Shown here: positions 8,527 through 16,461 of the stretch, one piece after another | Layout: every line of letters begins with the position of its first letter | Position numbering within the stretch: position 1 is the stretch's first letter | Assembly (NCBI GenBank): GCA_945877175.1 | Contig: CAMCRC010000002.1 | Coordinates: forward strand, 1 to 64,000 | Reading direction: 5' to 3' | DNA length: 64,000 nt | Origin: Klebsiella pneumoniae | Lineage (GTDB): Bacteria; Pseudomonadota; Gammaproteobacteria; Pseudomonadales; Pseudohongiellaceae | Translations under genes and position numbers: made by a program | The notes under the pieces: generated by a model | Databases searched by the model: none | Seen by the model: only the letters and a program-made list of their open reading frames with translations | Told to the model about the DNA's origin: nothing

Positions 8527-9447
8527 ATGCGCGCACTTCACACATTGGCCGCCGGCCTGCTGCTCGTTTCTGGCCAGGCGCTGGCCGAGGGCAGCGTGCT
8601 GTTCATCGGCAACAGTTTCACCTTCGGGGCGGGTTCCGCCGTGCGCTTCTACCGCCCCGACACCGTGACCGATCTCAACAATCTGGGCATCGGCGGGGCA
8701 CCGGCATTGTTCAAGTCATTTACCCAGCAGGCTGGACTTGAATACGACGTCTACGTGGAGACCGAACCCGGCAGCGGCCTGGACTTCCACCTGGCCAACC
8801 GTCTGGGCCTGATCGCCCGGCGCCCCTGGGACACCGTGGTGATGCACGGCCAGAGCACCCTGGACTTCGATGCTCCCGGCAGCCCGGCCAAACTGGTAGC
8901 CACAGCGCAGCAGATGGCGGAAATTCTTGTCGATCGCAATCCGGACGTGGACATTCATTTGATGGCCACCTGGTCACGCGCTGACGAAACCTATCCTGAG
9001 GATGGCGCCTGGGCGGGCCAGCCCATCGAGGCCATGGCCAATGATGTGCGCGCCGCCTATGACGCCGCCTCGGCCGCGCCGAACGTGCGCAGCGTGATTC
9101 CCGTCGGTGAGGCGTGGACGCGGGCGATGACGACGGGGGTGGCTGATGCCAATCCGTATGACGGCATCGACTTCGGCAAAGTGGATCTGTGGACCTACGA
9201 CCAGTACCACGCCAGCACCTTTGGCTATTACCTGGAAGCACTGGTGGTATTCGGCCGCCTGACGGGCCTTGACCCGCGCTCACTGGGCGACAACGAATGT
9301 TCAGCCTTCGAACTGGGCATGACCACGCAGCAGACGCGAGCGTTGCAGCAGGTGGCGTTTGACGAACTGGCCAGTCAGGGGGCCATCACACCGCTGCCCT
9401 TCGAGCCGGGCGTGCGGCTGACAGCGGCGCGGTGTTCGGCACGCTGA
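8527..9447 (+). CDS. Secreted SGNH/GDSL-like hydrolase
   Basis: This 306-residue protein starts at ATG 8527, which follows AAAAGGGGAA and yields a clean signal peptide (MRALHTLAAGLLLVSGQALA). The ORF-track start 39 bases earlier would disrupt it. The mature N-terminus VLFIGNSFTFG resembles SGNH block I, with Ser30 as likely nucleophile. GIGG follows as block II, and the C-terminal DQYHAS could supply the catalytic Asp/His. It probably hydrolyses an ester in the periplasm or outside the cell. The exact substrate is not predictable. Confidence 0.75.
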   Translation: MRALHTLAAGLLLVSGQALAEGSVLFIGNSFTFGAGSAVRFYRPDTVTDLNNLGIGGAPALFKSFTQQAGLEYDVYVETEPGSGLDFHLANRLGLIARRPWDTVVMHGQSTLDFDAPGSPAKLVATAQQMAEILVDRNPDVDIHLMATWSRADETYPEDGAWAGQPIEAMANDVRAAYDAASAAPNVRSVIPVGEAWTRAMTTGVADANPYDGIDFGKVDLWTYDQYHASTFGYYLEALVVFGRLTGLDPRSLGDNECSAFELGMTTQQTRALQQVAFDELASQGAITPLPFEPGVRLTAARCSAR

Positions 9448-9453
9448 CAGCAA

Positions 9454-9639
9454 TCATCTAGCCTTCGGGGGAGCACGGTGACGAGCAGCCGCCTGTTCTT
9501 TCGTCTGCCTCCCCTTGGCTGAATTGGCTTGTTGCGCCACAGACTCCCGCAATCGCAATTCGCCAGCAGGTGGCAAGAAGTCAGCAATCACCTCCAACGC
9601 TCCCATCGGCTCATTTGAGTAGGACGTTTTCTTGCTCAT
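9454..9639 (-). pseudogene. Remnant of an antitoxin paired with a BrnT-type toxin
   Basis: The 61-residue reading frame starts MSKKTSYSNEPMGALEVIADFLPP, which resembles the N-terminus of CopG/BrnA-like antitoxins (pattern Y-[ST]-[DN]-EPMG---V--DFLP). After DFLPP the sequence becomes basic and low-complexity and lacks the expected ribbon-helix-helix. Its ATG overlaps the TGA of the upstream toxin fragment as ATGA, the usual toxin-antitoxin coupling. I read it as a degraded antitoxin whose 3' part was replaced or frameshifted. The family match is from memory and needs a profile search. Confidence 0.5.
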
Positions 9640-9737
9640 AAATTGCCTTTCCCCTGCGCCTCTGCAAATGAAACTCCGTGTTTCAACAAATTGACGCGGT
9701 CTTTGTCTTGGTCCCATTCAAAATCTGCTCGCGACAT
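9636..9737 (-). pseudogene. Truncated BrnT-like toxin fragment
   Basis: A 33-residue frame reads DFEWDQDKDRVNLLKHGVSFAEAQ before ending. BrnT ribonuclease toxins begin with just this pattern (FEWD--K---N--KHGVSFEEA) but are about 90 residues long. The catalytic middle is missing, while the stop still overlaps the antitoxin start. An internal deletion that joined the two ends of the gene is the simplest explanation. The frame is too short for the ORF track. Bases 9738-9831 hold nothing else that I can support. Confidence 0.6.
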
Positions 9738-9831
9738 CCTGCAGCCTGCTCCATGGCCTCAAGTCTTGCTTTTGTAGCCAGTTCGATCCTTTGCATCCCT
9801 TTGCGGACCGACTTGCTGCCACGAGTATAGT

Positions 9832-10212
9832 TCACACCCCCGCAATCACCAGCAGCACGCCGCTCACCGCAAGAGTTCCCGTGGTGAGCACCATGCCCGC
9901 CATGCGCAGGGGCAGCGGCTCTGGCACGCGGCTCACGCCAAGCGCGTGCAGCAGACGTCCGAGCAGCAGCGCTGCACCAAGGCCATGCAGCAGCGTAGTC
10001 GATGCGCCAGCGGAGGCCAGAAGCACCTGCAACACCAGCGCCAGCGGCACGTATTCTCCGAAGTTCGCGTGCGCGCGAATAGCCCGTTGCAGCGCTTCGC
10101 TGCCGCCATCGCCCAGGGTCACGCGCAGGCGTCCACGCAGAACAATGGTGCGAAAAGTCAGAACGAGATAGAGAAGCGCAAGAATCCCTGCGTAAAGTGC
10201 GACGACGTGCAT
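9832..10212 (-). CDS. MAPEG family membrane protein
   Basis: This 126-residue protein has four hydrophobic segments and the MAPEG (membrane-associated eicosanoid/glutathione metabolism) pattern RAIRAHANFGEYVPLALVLQ. The start used is ATG 10212 (MHVVALYAG), preceded by CAGGAGAAC; the ORF-track start adds 25 unlikely residues. Bacterial MAPEG proteins are often glutathione-transferase-like, but the substrate is not known. It follows a LysE-type exporter gene on the same strand. Confidence 0.85.
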   Translation of the reverse strand: MHVVALYAGILALLYLVLTFRTIVLRGRLRVTLGDGGSEALQRAIRAHANFGEYVPLALVLQVLLASAGASTTLLHGLGAALLLGRLLHALGVSRVPEPLPLRMAGMVLTTGTLAVSGVLLVIAGV

Positions 10213-10273
10213 GTGCTTGTTCTCCTGTTTCAGGTTTCTGGAACGTGGATTGTGCAGTGACCCGGCGACTGAC

Positions 10274-10906
10274 TTACAGCGTGGCAAACGCCAGTGTCAG
10301 CCCCAGCAGCACCATGATGCCTCCCAGAATGCGTTCCAGCCAGAGCGTCACGGCGGCATTGCCGCGCAGCCACCCGGCCAGTTGATCCGCACCCAGCACG
10401 GCCAGGGTTTCCACCACAAAAGCGCCCAGCACCACCAGCGTGCCCAGCAGCAGCAACTGCGCCGCAGCGCTGCCATGCCCTTCGCGCACGAACTGCGGCA
10501 GGAAGGCCATGAAGAACACCACCACCTTCGGGTTCAGCACATCCACCAGCACGCCCTGCCAGAACGCCTGCCCGGCGCTCACGCCTTGCTGCGCTGCCGC
10601 TTTGGGCAGAAACGCAGCCCCTGCCGAACGCCACATCGACACGCCCAGCCACACCAGATACGCAGCCCCGACATAGGTCAGCAGCGCGAACAGGGTGGGA
10701 GCGGCGGCCAGCAGCAGGGAAAGCCCCAGCGCCGCTGCGGTCACATGCACCATGGCGCCAGAACACACGCCTGCCACAGCAGCCAGGCCCACGCGGCGGC
10801 CGTGACCAAGGGTGCGGGAGAGCACGAATAACAGGTCGGGGCCAGGTGAGAGATTCAGGGCCAGGGCGGCTGACAGAAACAGGAGCCAGTAGGAAAGGTC
10901 GATCAT
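10274..10906 (-). CDS. LysE/RhtB family amino-acid exporter
   Basis: This 210-residue inner-membrane protein has about six hydrophobic segments. It shows the LysE/RhtB signature: NLSPGPDLLFVLSRTLGHGRRVGLAAVAGVCSGA at the N-terminus and VDVLNPKVVVFFMAFLPQFV in the middle. Members export amino acids or their derivatives, commonly threonine, homoserine or lysine. The exact substrate cannot be predicted. The MAPEG gene follows with a 61-base gap. Confidence 0.9.
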   Translation of the reverse strand: MIDLSYWLLFLSAALALNLSPGPDLLFVLSRTLGHGRRVGLAAVAGVCSGAMVHVTAAALGLSLLLAAAPTLFALLTYVGAAYLVWLGVSMWRSAGAAFLPKAAAQQGVSAGQAFWQGVLVDVLNPKVVVFFMAFLPQFVREGHGSAAAQLLLLGTLVVLGAFVVETLAVLGADQLAGWLRGNAAVTLWLERILGGIMVLLGLTLAFATL

Positions 10907-11068
10907 TGAAATTCTCGTGGATAGTCACAGCGTGACCAATAGAAATCAGGGCGCGCAGCGCTGCATACTGCTTACCAACACTTGGCTATCATGCCACTGC
11001 AGCAATCAATCCGTAACTCGGACCTTTGCTTGCGGCAGCTCTCTGAAACATCATCAATGTCGCGGAGA

Positions 11069-11097
11069 TTGAACTTTGTCACGTGACGCGTTACTCT
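11069..11097 (+). promoter_or_regulatory. Predicted higBA promoter with a CACGTG palindrome
   Basis: TTGAAC (11069-11074) and TACTCT (11092-11097) are 17 bases apart. The perfect palindrome GTCACGTGAC (11078-11087) sits in the spacer, a good place for repression by HigA. Transcription would start about at the higB ATG, implying a leaderless or nearly leaderless message. Confidence 0.5.
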
Positions 11098-11104
11098 CGT
11101 GCTC

Positions 11105-11386
11105 ATGATTAAAACTTTCGCCGATAAACATACTGCGGATTTGTACTTGTCTGGAAAGTCCAGGAAGGTGCCTCCAGACGTCCTTGCTCGAGCTGTTCGC
11201 AAGCTGGAGTATGTCGACCTCGCGTCATGCCTGGATGATTTGAGAGTCCCTCCCGGAAACCGTCTTCACCAGCTTTCTGGCAATCGACAGGGACAATATG
11301 CAATTTCGGTGAATGAACAGTGGCGTGTCTGCTTTCGATTCATGGATGGGGACGCATTTGACGTAGAGTTTTGTGACTATCACTGA
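11105..11386 (+). CDS. higB: HigB-type RelE-superfamily toxin
   Basis: This 93-residue protein matches the HigB/plasmid-maintenance killer family of ribosome-dependent mRNA interferases. Visible features are MIKTFADKHTADLY at the start, PGNRLHQLSG and the C-terminal block YAISVNEQWRVCFRFMDGDAFDVEFCDYH. Length is typical (about 92). ATG 11105 is preferred over GTG 11099 because the predicted promoter leaves no room for a longer leader. The antitoxin gene follows 13 bases later, the usual toxin-first order of HigBA. Confidence 0.88.
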   Translation: MIKTFADKHTADLYLSGKSRKVPPDVLARAVRKLEYVDLASCLDDLRVPPGNRLHQLSGNRQGQYAISVNEQWRVCFRFMDGDAFDVEFCDYH

Positions 11387-11399
11387 CTGGAGAAATATC

Positions 11400-11714
11400 A
11401 TGACTATCGCGAATACAGGCAATCTGAAGCGCAAGCCTACCCACCCCGGGGAGATGCTGCGTGAGGATTTCCTGCCTGATTACGGATTGACAGTTGCCGG
11501 CCTGGCAGACGCGCTGGGAGTCTCCAGACAGTCGGTCAATGAGCTTCTCAGAGAGCGCAGAGCACTGAGTCCTGAGATGGCGATTCGATTGAGTCGTCTG
11601 TTCAACAATTCGCCGGAATTCTGGTTGAATGCCCAACGAGCTGTTGATCTATGGGTCCTGTCACAAGAACTGCATGAAGAAGTGTCAAAAATCAAACCGC
11701 TGTTTGCAGCTTGA
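11400..11714 (+). CDS. higA: HigA-type antitoxin
   Basis: This 104-residue XRE-type DNA-binding protein should neutralise HigB and repress the operon. The family hallmark KPTHPGEMLREDFLPDYGLTVAGLADALGVSRQSVNELLRERRALSPEMAIRLSRLFNNSPEFWLNAQ is complete. The start at ATG 11400 follows CTGGAGAAAT; the ORF-track start lies inside higB. The module appears intact. It sits between a decayed second toxin-antitoxin locus and a truncated GNAT gene, so this stretch has been a landing site for accessory genes. Confidence 0.9.
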   Translation: MTIANTGNLKRKPTHPGEMLREDFLPDYGLTVAGLADALGVSRQSVNELLRERRALSPEMAIRLSRLFNNSPEFWLNAQRAVDLWVLSQELHEEVSKIKPLFAA

Positions 11715-11735
11715 GTCCTTGCACAAGCCCTCTGA

Positions 11736-11975
11736 TCAGGTCAGTTCATTTTGTTGAAGAACATCACTTTCACCGGCTTGCTCAGCTACCAGGTGCAGAA
11801 TTTCAGCATGCCTGGTGGACCACAGATCGACGTTTTCATGAACGTTCTGCCGGATTGACACAATATTGTGTACCGCCGCATCCAGACTTCCGGAAATTGT
11901 CTCGTCGAGAATGGATCGAATTTGCGATTCGTCTTGAGGGCGAGCTTCACGGACCAGAACCGCGTTCTCTGTCAT
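11736..11975 (-). pseudogene. Truncated GNAT acetyltransferase fragment
   Basis: The frame from MTENAVLVREARPQDESQIRSILDE onward looks like the first 80 residues of a GNAT acetyltransferase: an N-terminal VREA-P-D---I--I strand-helix, then WSTRHAEILHLVAEQAGE. A full domain needs about 150 residues and the acetyl-CoA motif, which are absent. The frame ends 21 bases from the higA stop, so insertion of the HigBA module may have removed the rest. The match is by eye only. Confidence 0.45.
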
Positions 11976-11997
11976 GTTGGCAACCCTGTCCCGACCT

Positions 11998-12201
11998 TCA
12001 AACCCTGAAGAAATACGGCAACGCCAGCAGCGCCAGACAAAGCCCCACCAGCACATACACGCTGCCGATGAAGTAGGGAATGATCATGAGCGCGACGCCG
12101 CAGTACAGTGCCACCCGCTTGTCCTGCTTCTTGCGATAGACGAAGAACCCCATACCCACAGAGCTGAACAATACGCCCCACAGCAACAACGATGCGTTCA
12201 T
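11998..12201 (-). CDS. Small two- to three-helix membrane protein
   Basis: This 67-residue protein is almost entirely hydrophobic: a first helix LLLWGVLFSSVGMGFFVY, a basic turn RKKQDKR, then VALYCGVALMIIPYFIGSVYVLVGLCLALLALPYFF. Positively charged residues between the helices fit the inside-positive rule. It has no recognisable catalytic motif. I know of similar small uncharacterised membrane proteins in gammaproteobacteria but cannot name a function. Confidence 0.65.
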   Translation of the reverse strand: MNASLLLWGVLFSSVGMGFFVYRKKQDKRVALYCGVALMIIPYFIGSVYVLVGLCLALLALPYFFRV

Positions 12202-12242
12202 GCAGTTCTCTCAAGAGTGAATGGTGAGGCGCGCAGTATGCC

Positions 12243-14654
12243 TTACATCCTCACGCGCAGCGACACGCCCAGCAGACGCGGATCGCCTGGCTGACCCAGG
12301 ATCAGGCCGGAGTTACCGCTCTGGACGGTCAGCGCGGTGATGTAGTCCTTGTTCAGCAGGTTGCGGGCGAACACATCCAAGAGCCAGCCATTCTGGAACT
12401 GATAGCCCACACTGGCATTGGTGACGCCATAGCCGGCAATCTGCGTATAGCGCGAACCAGCGGTGTCGCTGCTGTAGCCGCCACGGGCATGGGTGTCCAG
12501 GTGCCACACCAGTTCGCCGTTGCCCAGGGCCACGCGGTAGTCGATGCCGAGCGAACCCACCCAGCGCGACAAGCCGGGCAGACGCGTGCCGCTCAGGTTG
12601 CAGGCCACGGTGGCGGCGCTTTGTACTTCCAGCGGACAGGGGCCGGCCGGGTAGTCTTGGTGAACGCCGTCGGCATAGGCGAGGGACGCGCGCAGCGTCA
12701 CCCCTGCGAACAACGCTGCGACGACATCAGCCTCCAGGCCGCGCACCTGCACCTCGGGCACATTGGAGGGGTAAGAGCGGATGGCCGCCGTTTCCAGACT
12801 CGAGACGATGTTGGTCTGATAGTCCTCCACCGTCGTGTGAAACGCCGCGACGTTCAGTGTGACGCGCCCCTGCAGCAAGGTGTGTTTCACGCCCAGCTCC
12901 AGCGTGGTGTTGCGTTCGTCGTCGATGACGGCGGTGGCCAGCGCGGGCCTGTTGGCGGCATCCAGCGGCAGGCCGGACATGTTCAGACCTCCGGACTTGT
13001 AGCCGTACGCCACACTGGCATAGCTCATCAGGTCGTCGCTGATCTGCCAGGCCAGATTGGCGCGCCCGGACAGATTGCCGCCTTCGTCTTCCGCGCTGTA
13101 GTTCTGCGGCCGGAAGATGGACAACCTGGCACGGGTCAGTTCATTGACGGTGGCGGCGGGCAAACCCGCGAGGCTGGGTCCGCCCCCAACCTGTGTTATA
13201 TAGCTGCCGCGTTTTTCTTCGCGGGTGTAGCGCAGGCCGAGGGTGGCTGTCAGTTGCGGCGCGAGGTCGTAATTCATTTCGCCGAACGCGGCGACGCTGC
13301 GCATGTCGAACTGCTAACGTCCCGTCTGGCCGTAGCCATCCAGCAGATTGCGCGGAATCGGCACGCTGAAGCTGGCCTGATTGAGCAGCCAGTAGGCGGC
13401 CTCTGGCCCGTAGATACTGATGGGGCTGCCGCCGATATCCTGCTTGAACCAGTACAGGCCGCTCACATGCCGCAGGCGCGCACTCGCGTCCGAGGCGTAG
13501 CGCAGCTCCTGACTGTATTGATCCTGCCGCGAGGGAATGCGTTGCACCCGTTGAATGGGAATGCCGGTGTAGTCGCGGTCATTGCCCACATCCCAGCGCC
13601 AGTAGCGCCAGGCGCTGACCGAGGTGATGGTGCCCCTGCCACGCTGCCAGTCCGCAATCAGGGACACGCCGCCGTCCTGCGTGTCGATCATCGGCTCCAC
13701 ATCAATGTCTACCAGACGGTCATAGGAATCACGACTGGGCGGTTCATAATTCAGCCCTGCAGCCAGTGCCGGAAACTGCCGCGCGGCACTGCGCAGACTC
13801 TTCCCCACGCGCAGGAAATTCTGCGTGCAGCAGGCGGCATTCAGGTCGGACCCATCCGCAGTCAGGCGCAGCGACACGTCCGGTGTCGCAGTGAACAAGA
13901 GCTGGCCGCGCAGCGCGTAATTGTCGATGGCGTTCAGGTCATTGCCCGTGCGCACATTGCGCAGCACGCCGTCGCGCTTGCTGATCTGCGCAGACAGGCG
14001 AGCGGCGACCCGCTGCGTCAATGCGCCGGACACCGAACTGCGTGCCTGCAGATACTGGTTCTGGCCCACACTGACTTCCCCCGCAAGCTCGGGCTCGAAC
14101 ACCGGCTCGCGGCTGATGACGTGCAGCGCCCCGCCCGTCGTGTTCTTGCCGAACAAGGTGCCCTGGGGGCCCCGCAGCACTTCCACGCGTTCGATGTCGG
14201 TGAAGTCGAAGGACGCCGAGGCGGGACGCGCGTGGTACACCTGATCCACATAAAAACCGACGCCTGGCTCGATGCCATCATTGGCGGCGCTGATGGACAG
14301 GGAATTGGACCCCAGCCCGCGAAGGGTGTAGGCAGTGTTGCGGGGGTTGGCGGAGTTGTAATACAGCGAGGGAACCAGCTCGCCCAGCTGGCGGGTGTTC
14401 ACGGTGTACGCAGCGTCCAGAAGGTCACCATTGAGCACGGACACGGCCGCCGGCACGTTCTGCAGATTCTCGTCGCGGCGGCGGGCACTGACCAGCACCT
14501 CGACGATGCTGCTTTCGCGGGCCTCACTGTCAGTGTCTGCGGCGTGTGCCGTGGCTGGCGTCCACAGGCTCAGAGCCAGCAGGATAGCGGCGGGCAGGGC
14601 GGCAACGGCCCAGGGGTTCGGGCACGACACGGCGCACCCTTGGCTGTTCTGCAT
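12243..14654 (-). pseudogene. TonB-dependent receptor interrupted by an in-frame amber codon
   Basis: Two consecutive same-frame ORFs (14654-13314 and 13304-12243) together encode one TonB-dependent outer-membrane receptor of about 800 codons. The first part has a signal peptide, the plug (VLVSARRRDENLQNVPAAVSVL, then VEVLRGPQGTLFGKNTTGGALHV) and the first barrel strands. The second supplies the remaining strands (YGYKSGGLNMSG and a final DPRLLGVSLRVRM). The break is one TAG at 13314-13316 with no frame change; a CAG-to-TAG change would explain it. Unless read through or a sequencing error, the receptor is not made. It is the last gene of the TonB/BNR/TlpA cluster. Confidence 0.85.
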
Positions 14655-14750
14655 GACGTTTCCTCGTTATTCCCGGCGGGGAACAACGAGAGCATAGCCA
14701 AGCCGGTCAGGAAGATCAATATGGCAGGGAAAACTCTGAACCTGTGTGCC

Positions 14751-15233
14751 TCAGTAAGGAAACAGCTCGGCCAGTTTCTCTGCCGTCAGGATGCCACTGT
14801 GAGCCGTGAAGCTGTGATCCGGCGTGAAGAAATAACTGCGCGGCAGCTCGCCGTACCACATCGGATCGATACTGAAGCGCAGGCGTTCCACAAACGTGTC
14901 CGCGAACATCCACGTGGGTACGCCATCCAGCGCGTAGCCCTGCAGGATGTCGGCAGCTTCTTCGCGTTTCTCGATGGAGTCGGTAGAAATCACCACCAGC
15001 GGGAACTCGGGATCGGCCTGTTTCAGCTTGCCCAGCATGTCCAGTTCGACACGGCACGGCGCACAATCCACAGACCAGAGGCTGACGATGAACGGTTTGC
15101 CCCCGAACTGCGACTTCAGTTCACCAAAGGTCTGCGGGCCGAAGTCCTGAATATTGTCAGCCTGAACACTCTGCACGAGCGCAAGACTCAACATGCTGCC
15201 GAGCACCGCATGGCGCCATGAATTTCTAGTCAT
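14751..15233 (-). CDS. Periplasmic TlpA/redoxin-like thioredoxin
   Basis: This 160-residue protein has a signal peptide (ending near VQA, residue 25) and a thioredoxin fold with active site SLWSVDCAPCRVELDML, Cys57 and Cys60. It most resembles TlpA/ResA-like periplasmic disulfide reductases. The start ATG 15233 lies within the last codons of the BNR gene (8-base overlap ATGACTAG), showing tight translational coupling. The neighbouring BNR protein carries a cysteine cluster, a plausible client for reduction or metal loading. That link is inference. Confidence 0.82.
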   Translation of the reverse strand: MTRNSWRHAVLGSMLSLALVQSVQADNIQDFGPQTFGELKSQFGGKPFIVSLWSVDCAPCRVELDMLGKLKQADPEFPLVVISTDSIEKREEAADILQGYALDGVPTWMFADTFVERLRFSIDPMWYGELPRSYFFTPDHSFTAHSGILTAEKLAELFPY

Positions 15234-16461
15234 TGGACAACTCCTGGAATACATAACCGTGCTCCTCGCTGGACCAGCTTAGATAGACACCTCGCGGCGA
15301 CGTGATCAGCAGCGGGTGGTCACTGCCCTGATCGGTTGTCATCAGCGTCTGCGGCTCAGACCAGCTGCGCCCATCGTCGCGGGACTGCATCATCTGCAAG
15401 GGTGTCGCCATCCCATCAAAGCCTTTCCACACCAGGTACAGCGTGCCCTTGTGCAGCGCCAGCGAAGGATGGCCCGCGCCCGGCGTGCCATCCACCTTGA
15501 TCAGATCTGCGGGAGAGTCCGAGGCCAGATCGTAGCGTGCGTAGTGAATGCCACTGTGCAGATTGCCGGCACTGAACCAGCTCATGTGGTACTGACCTTC
15601 CTGCGCGCCCGACACCATGCTTGGTCCGTGGTGAGGGCAGGCATCGATGTACCAGTCGTCCACCGTTGCACGCGACAGGTCGCTCACTACTCCGTCCGGG
15701 CTGAGCACGGCAATGGCGTGGTCACGAATGTGATCGTCGTAGATCTGTCGCCAGAGAATTGCCACATTGTCGTGCCCATGGGGCGCCACGGCGATGCGGC
15801 AACACTCGCAGCTATTGTGGGACACCCGCACATTGGGCATGAAGGTGGCACCCATGTCCGTGGAGACCGTGTAGTAGATTGCAGCGCCAGGATAGGCCTC
15901 ATTGCGGGCCAGCGTGGCTTCCATGTCGCGCTTGTCGATCCAGGTCAGATAGACCTTGCCCGATGGCGTCAGGAACAGGCTGTCGAAGCGGTGGCCAGTG
16001 CGCAGACCATCGTCATTGATGGTGCGCGGGGATTCAAAGCTCAGCCCGCCATCCACCGACCTGCTGAAGCGGATCTCGCCCGTGAACTGGTTGGACGTCT
16101 TCGTGGTCCAGGACAGCATCACGGTGCCGTCTTCACTCACCACAATCTTCGGACGATTCTCGCCGTTGAACTCGGCGTCCTCCGGTTCGGCGTTCACCCG
16201 CACTGGTGTGGAGTATGTGGCCCCTTCGTCATCCGAACGCGACACATACACATGTTCATCATGCACAAAAGCCACCCAGAGGTGGCCGTTGGCATCGAAG
16301 ACGGCGCTCGGGGCGCCGCCGCAATGAACACTGATCTGATCCTGCCCCTGTGCGGCGCGCAGGGCCTCACAGCTCTGCGCGTACACCGGGCCGCTCAAGG
16401 CTGGCAGGAAAGCCAGCAGAGCCAGACACAGTCGTTTAAAAGTCGTAAGAGACATTGGCAT
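15226..16461 (-). CDS. Exported BNR/sialidase-fold protein with a Cys-rich motif
   Basis: This 411-residue protein has a signal peptide (ending PVYAQ) and repeated BNR/Asp-box motifs such as SRSDDEGATYSTP, SRSVDGGLSFESP, STDMGATFMP and SRDDGRSWSEP, so a six-bladed propeller is likely. Databases often label such proteins exo-alpha-sialidase, but I see no sialidase catalytic triad. Unusual are NSCECCR (Cys218, 220, 221) and CPHHGPS (275-281), which look like a metal or heme site. Start ATG 16461 follows GGGAAGA and overlaps the end of the upstream TonB receptor gene; TlpA overlaps its end. Confidence 0.75.
   Translation of the reverse strand: MPMSLTTFKRLCLALLAFLPALSGPVYAQSCEALRAAQGQDQISVHCGGAPSAVFDANGHLWVAFVHDEHVYVSRSDDEGATYSTPVRVNAEPEDAEFNGENRPKIVVSEDGTVMLSWTTKTSNQFTGEIRFSRSVDGGLSFESPRTINDDGLRTGHRFDSLFLTPSGKVYLTWIDKRDMEATLARNEAYPGAAIYYTVSTDMGATFMPNVRVSHNSCECCRIAVAPHGHDNVAILWRQIYDDHIRDHAIAVLSPDGVVSDLSRATVDDWYIDACPHHGPSMVSGAQEGQYHMSWFSAGNLHSGIHYARYDLASDSPADLIKVDGTPGAGHPSLALHKGTLYLVWKGFDGMATPLQMMQSRDDGRSWSEPQTLMTTDQGSDHPLLITSPRGVYLSWSSEEHGYVFQELSND

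Noticed and set aside
9454-9831. Integron attC site near the toxin-antitoxin remnants
   Set aside because: No paired core sites (GTTRRRY/RYYYAAC) with the right spacing were found.
12489-15221. 910-residue plus-strand ORF
   Set aside because: It lies antisense to the TonB receptor and TlpA genes and shows no domain; it is a high-GC shadow frame.
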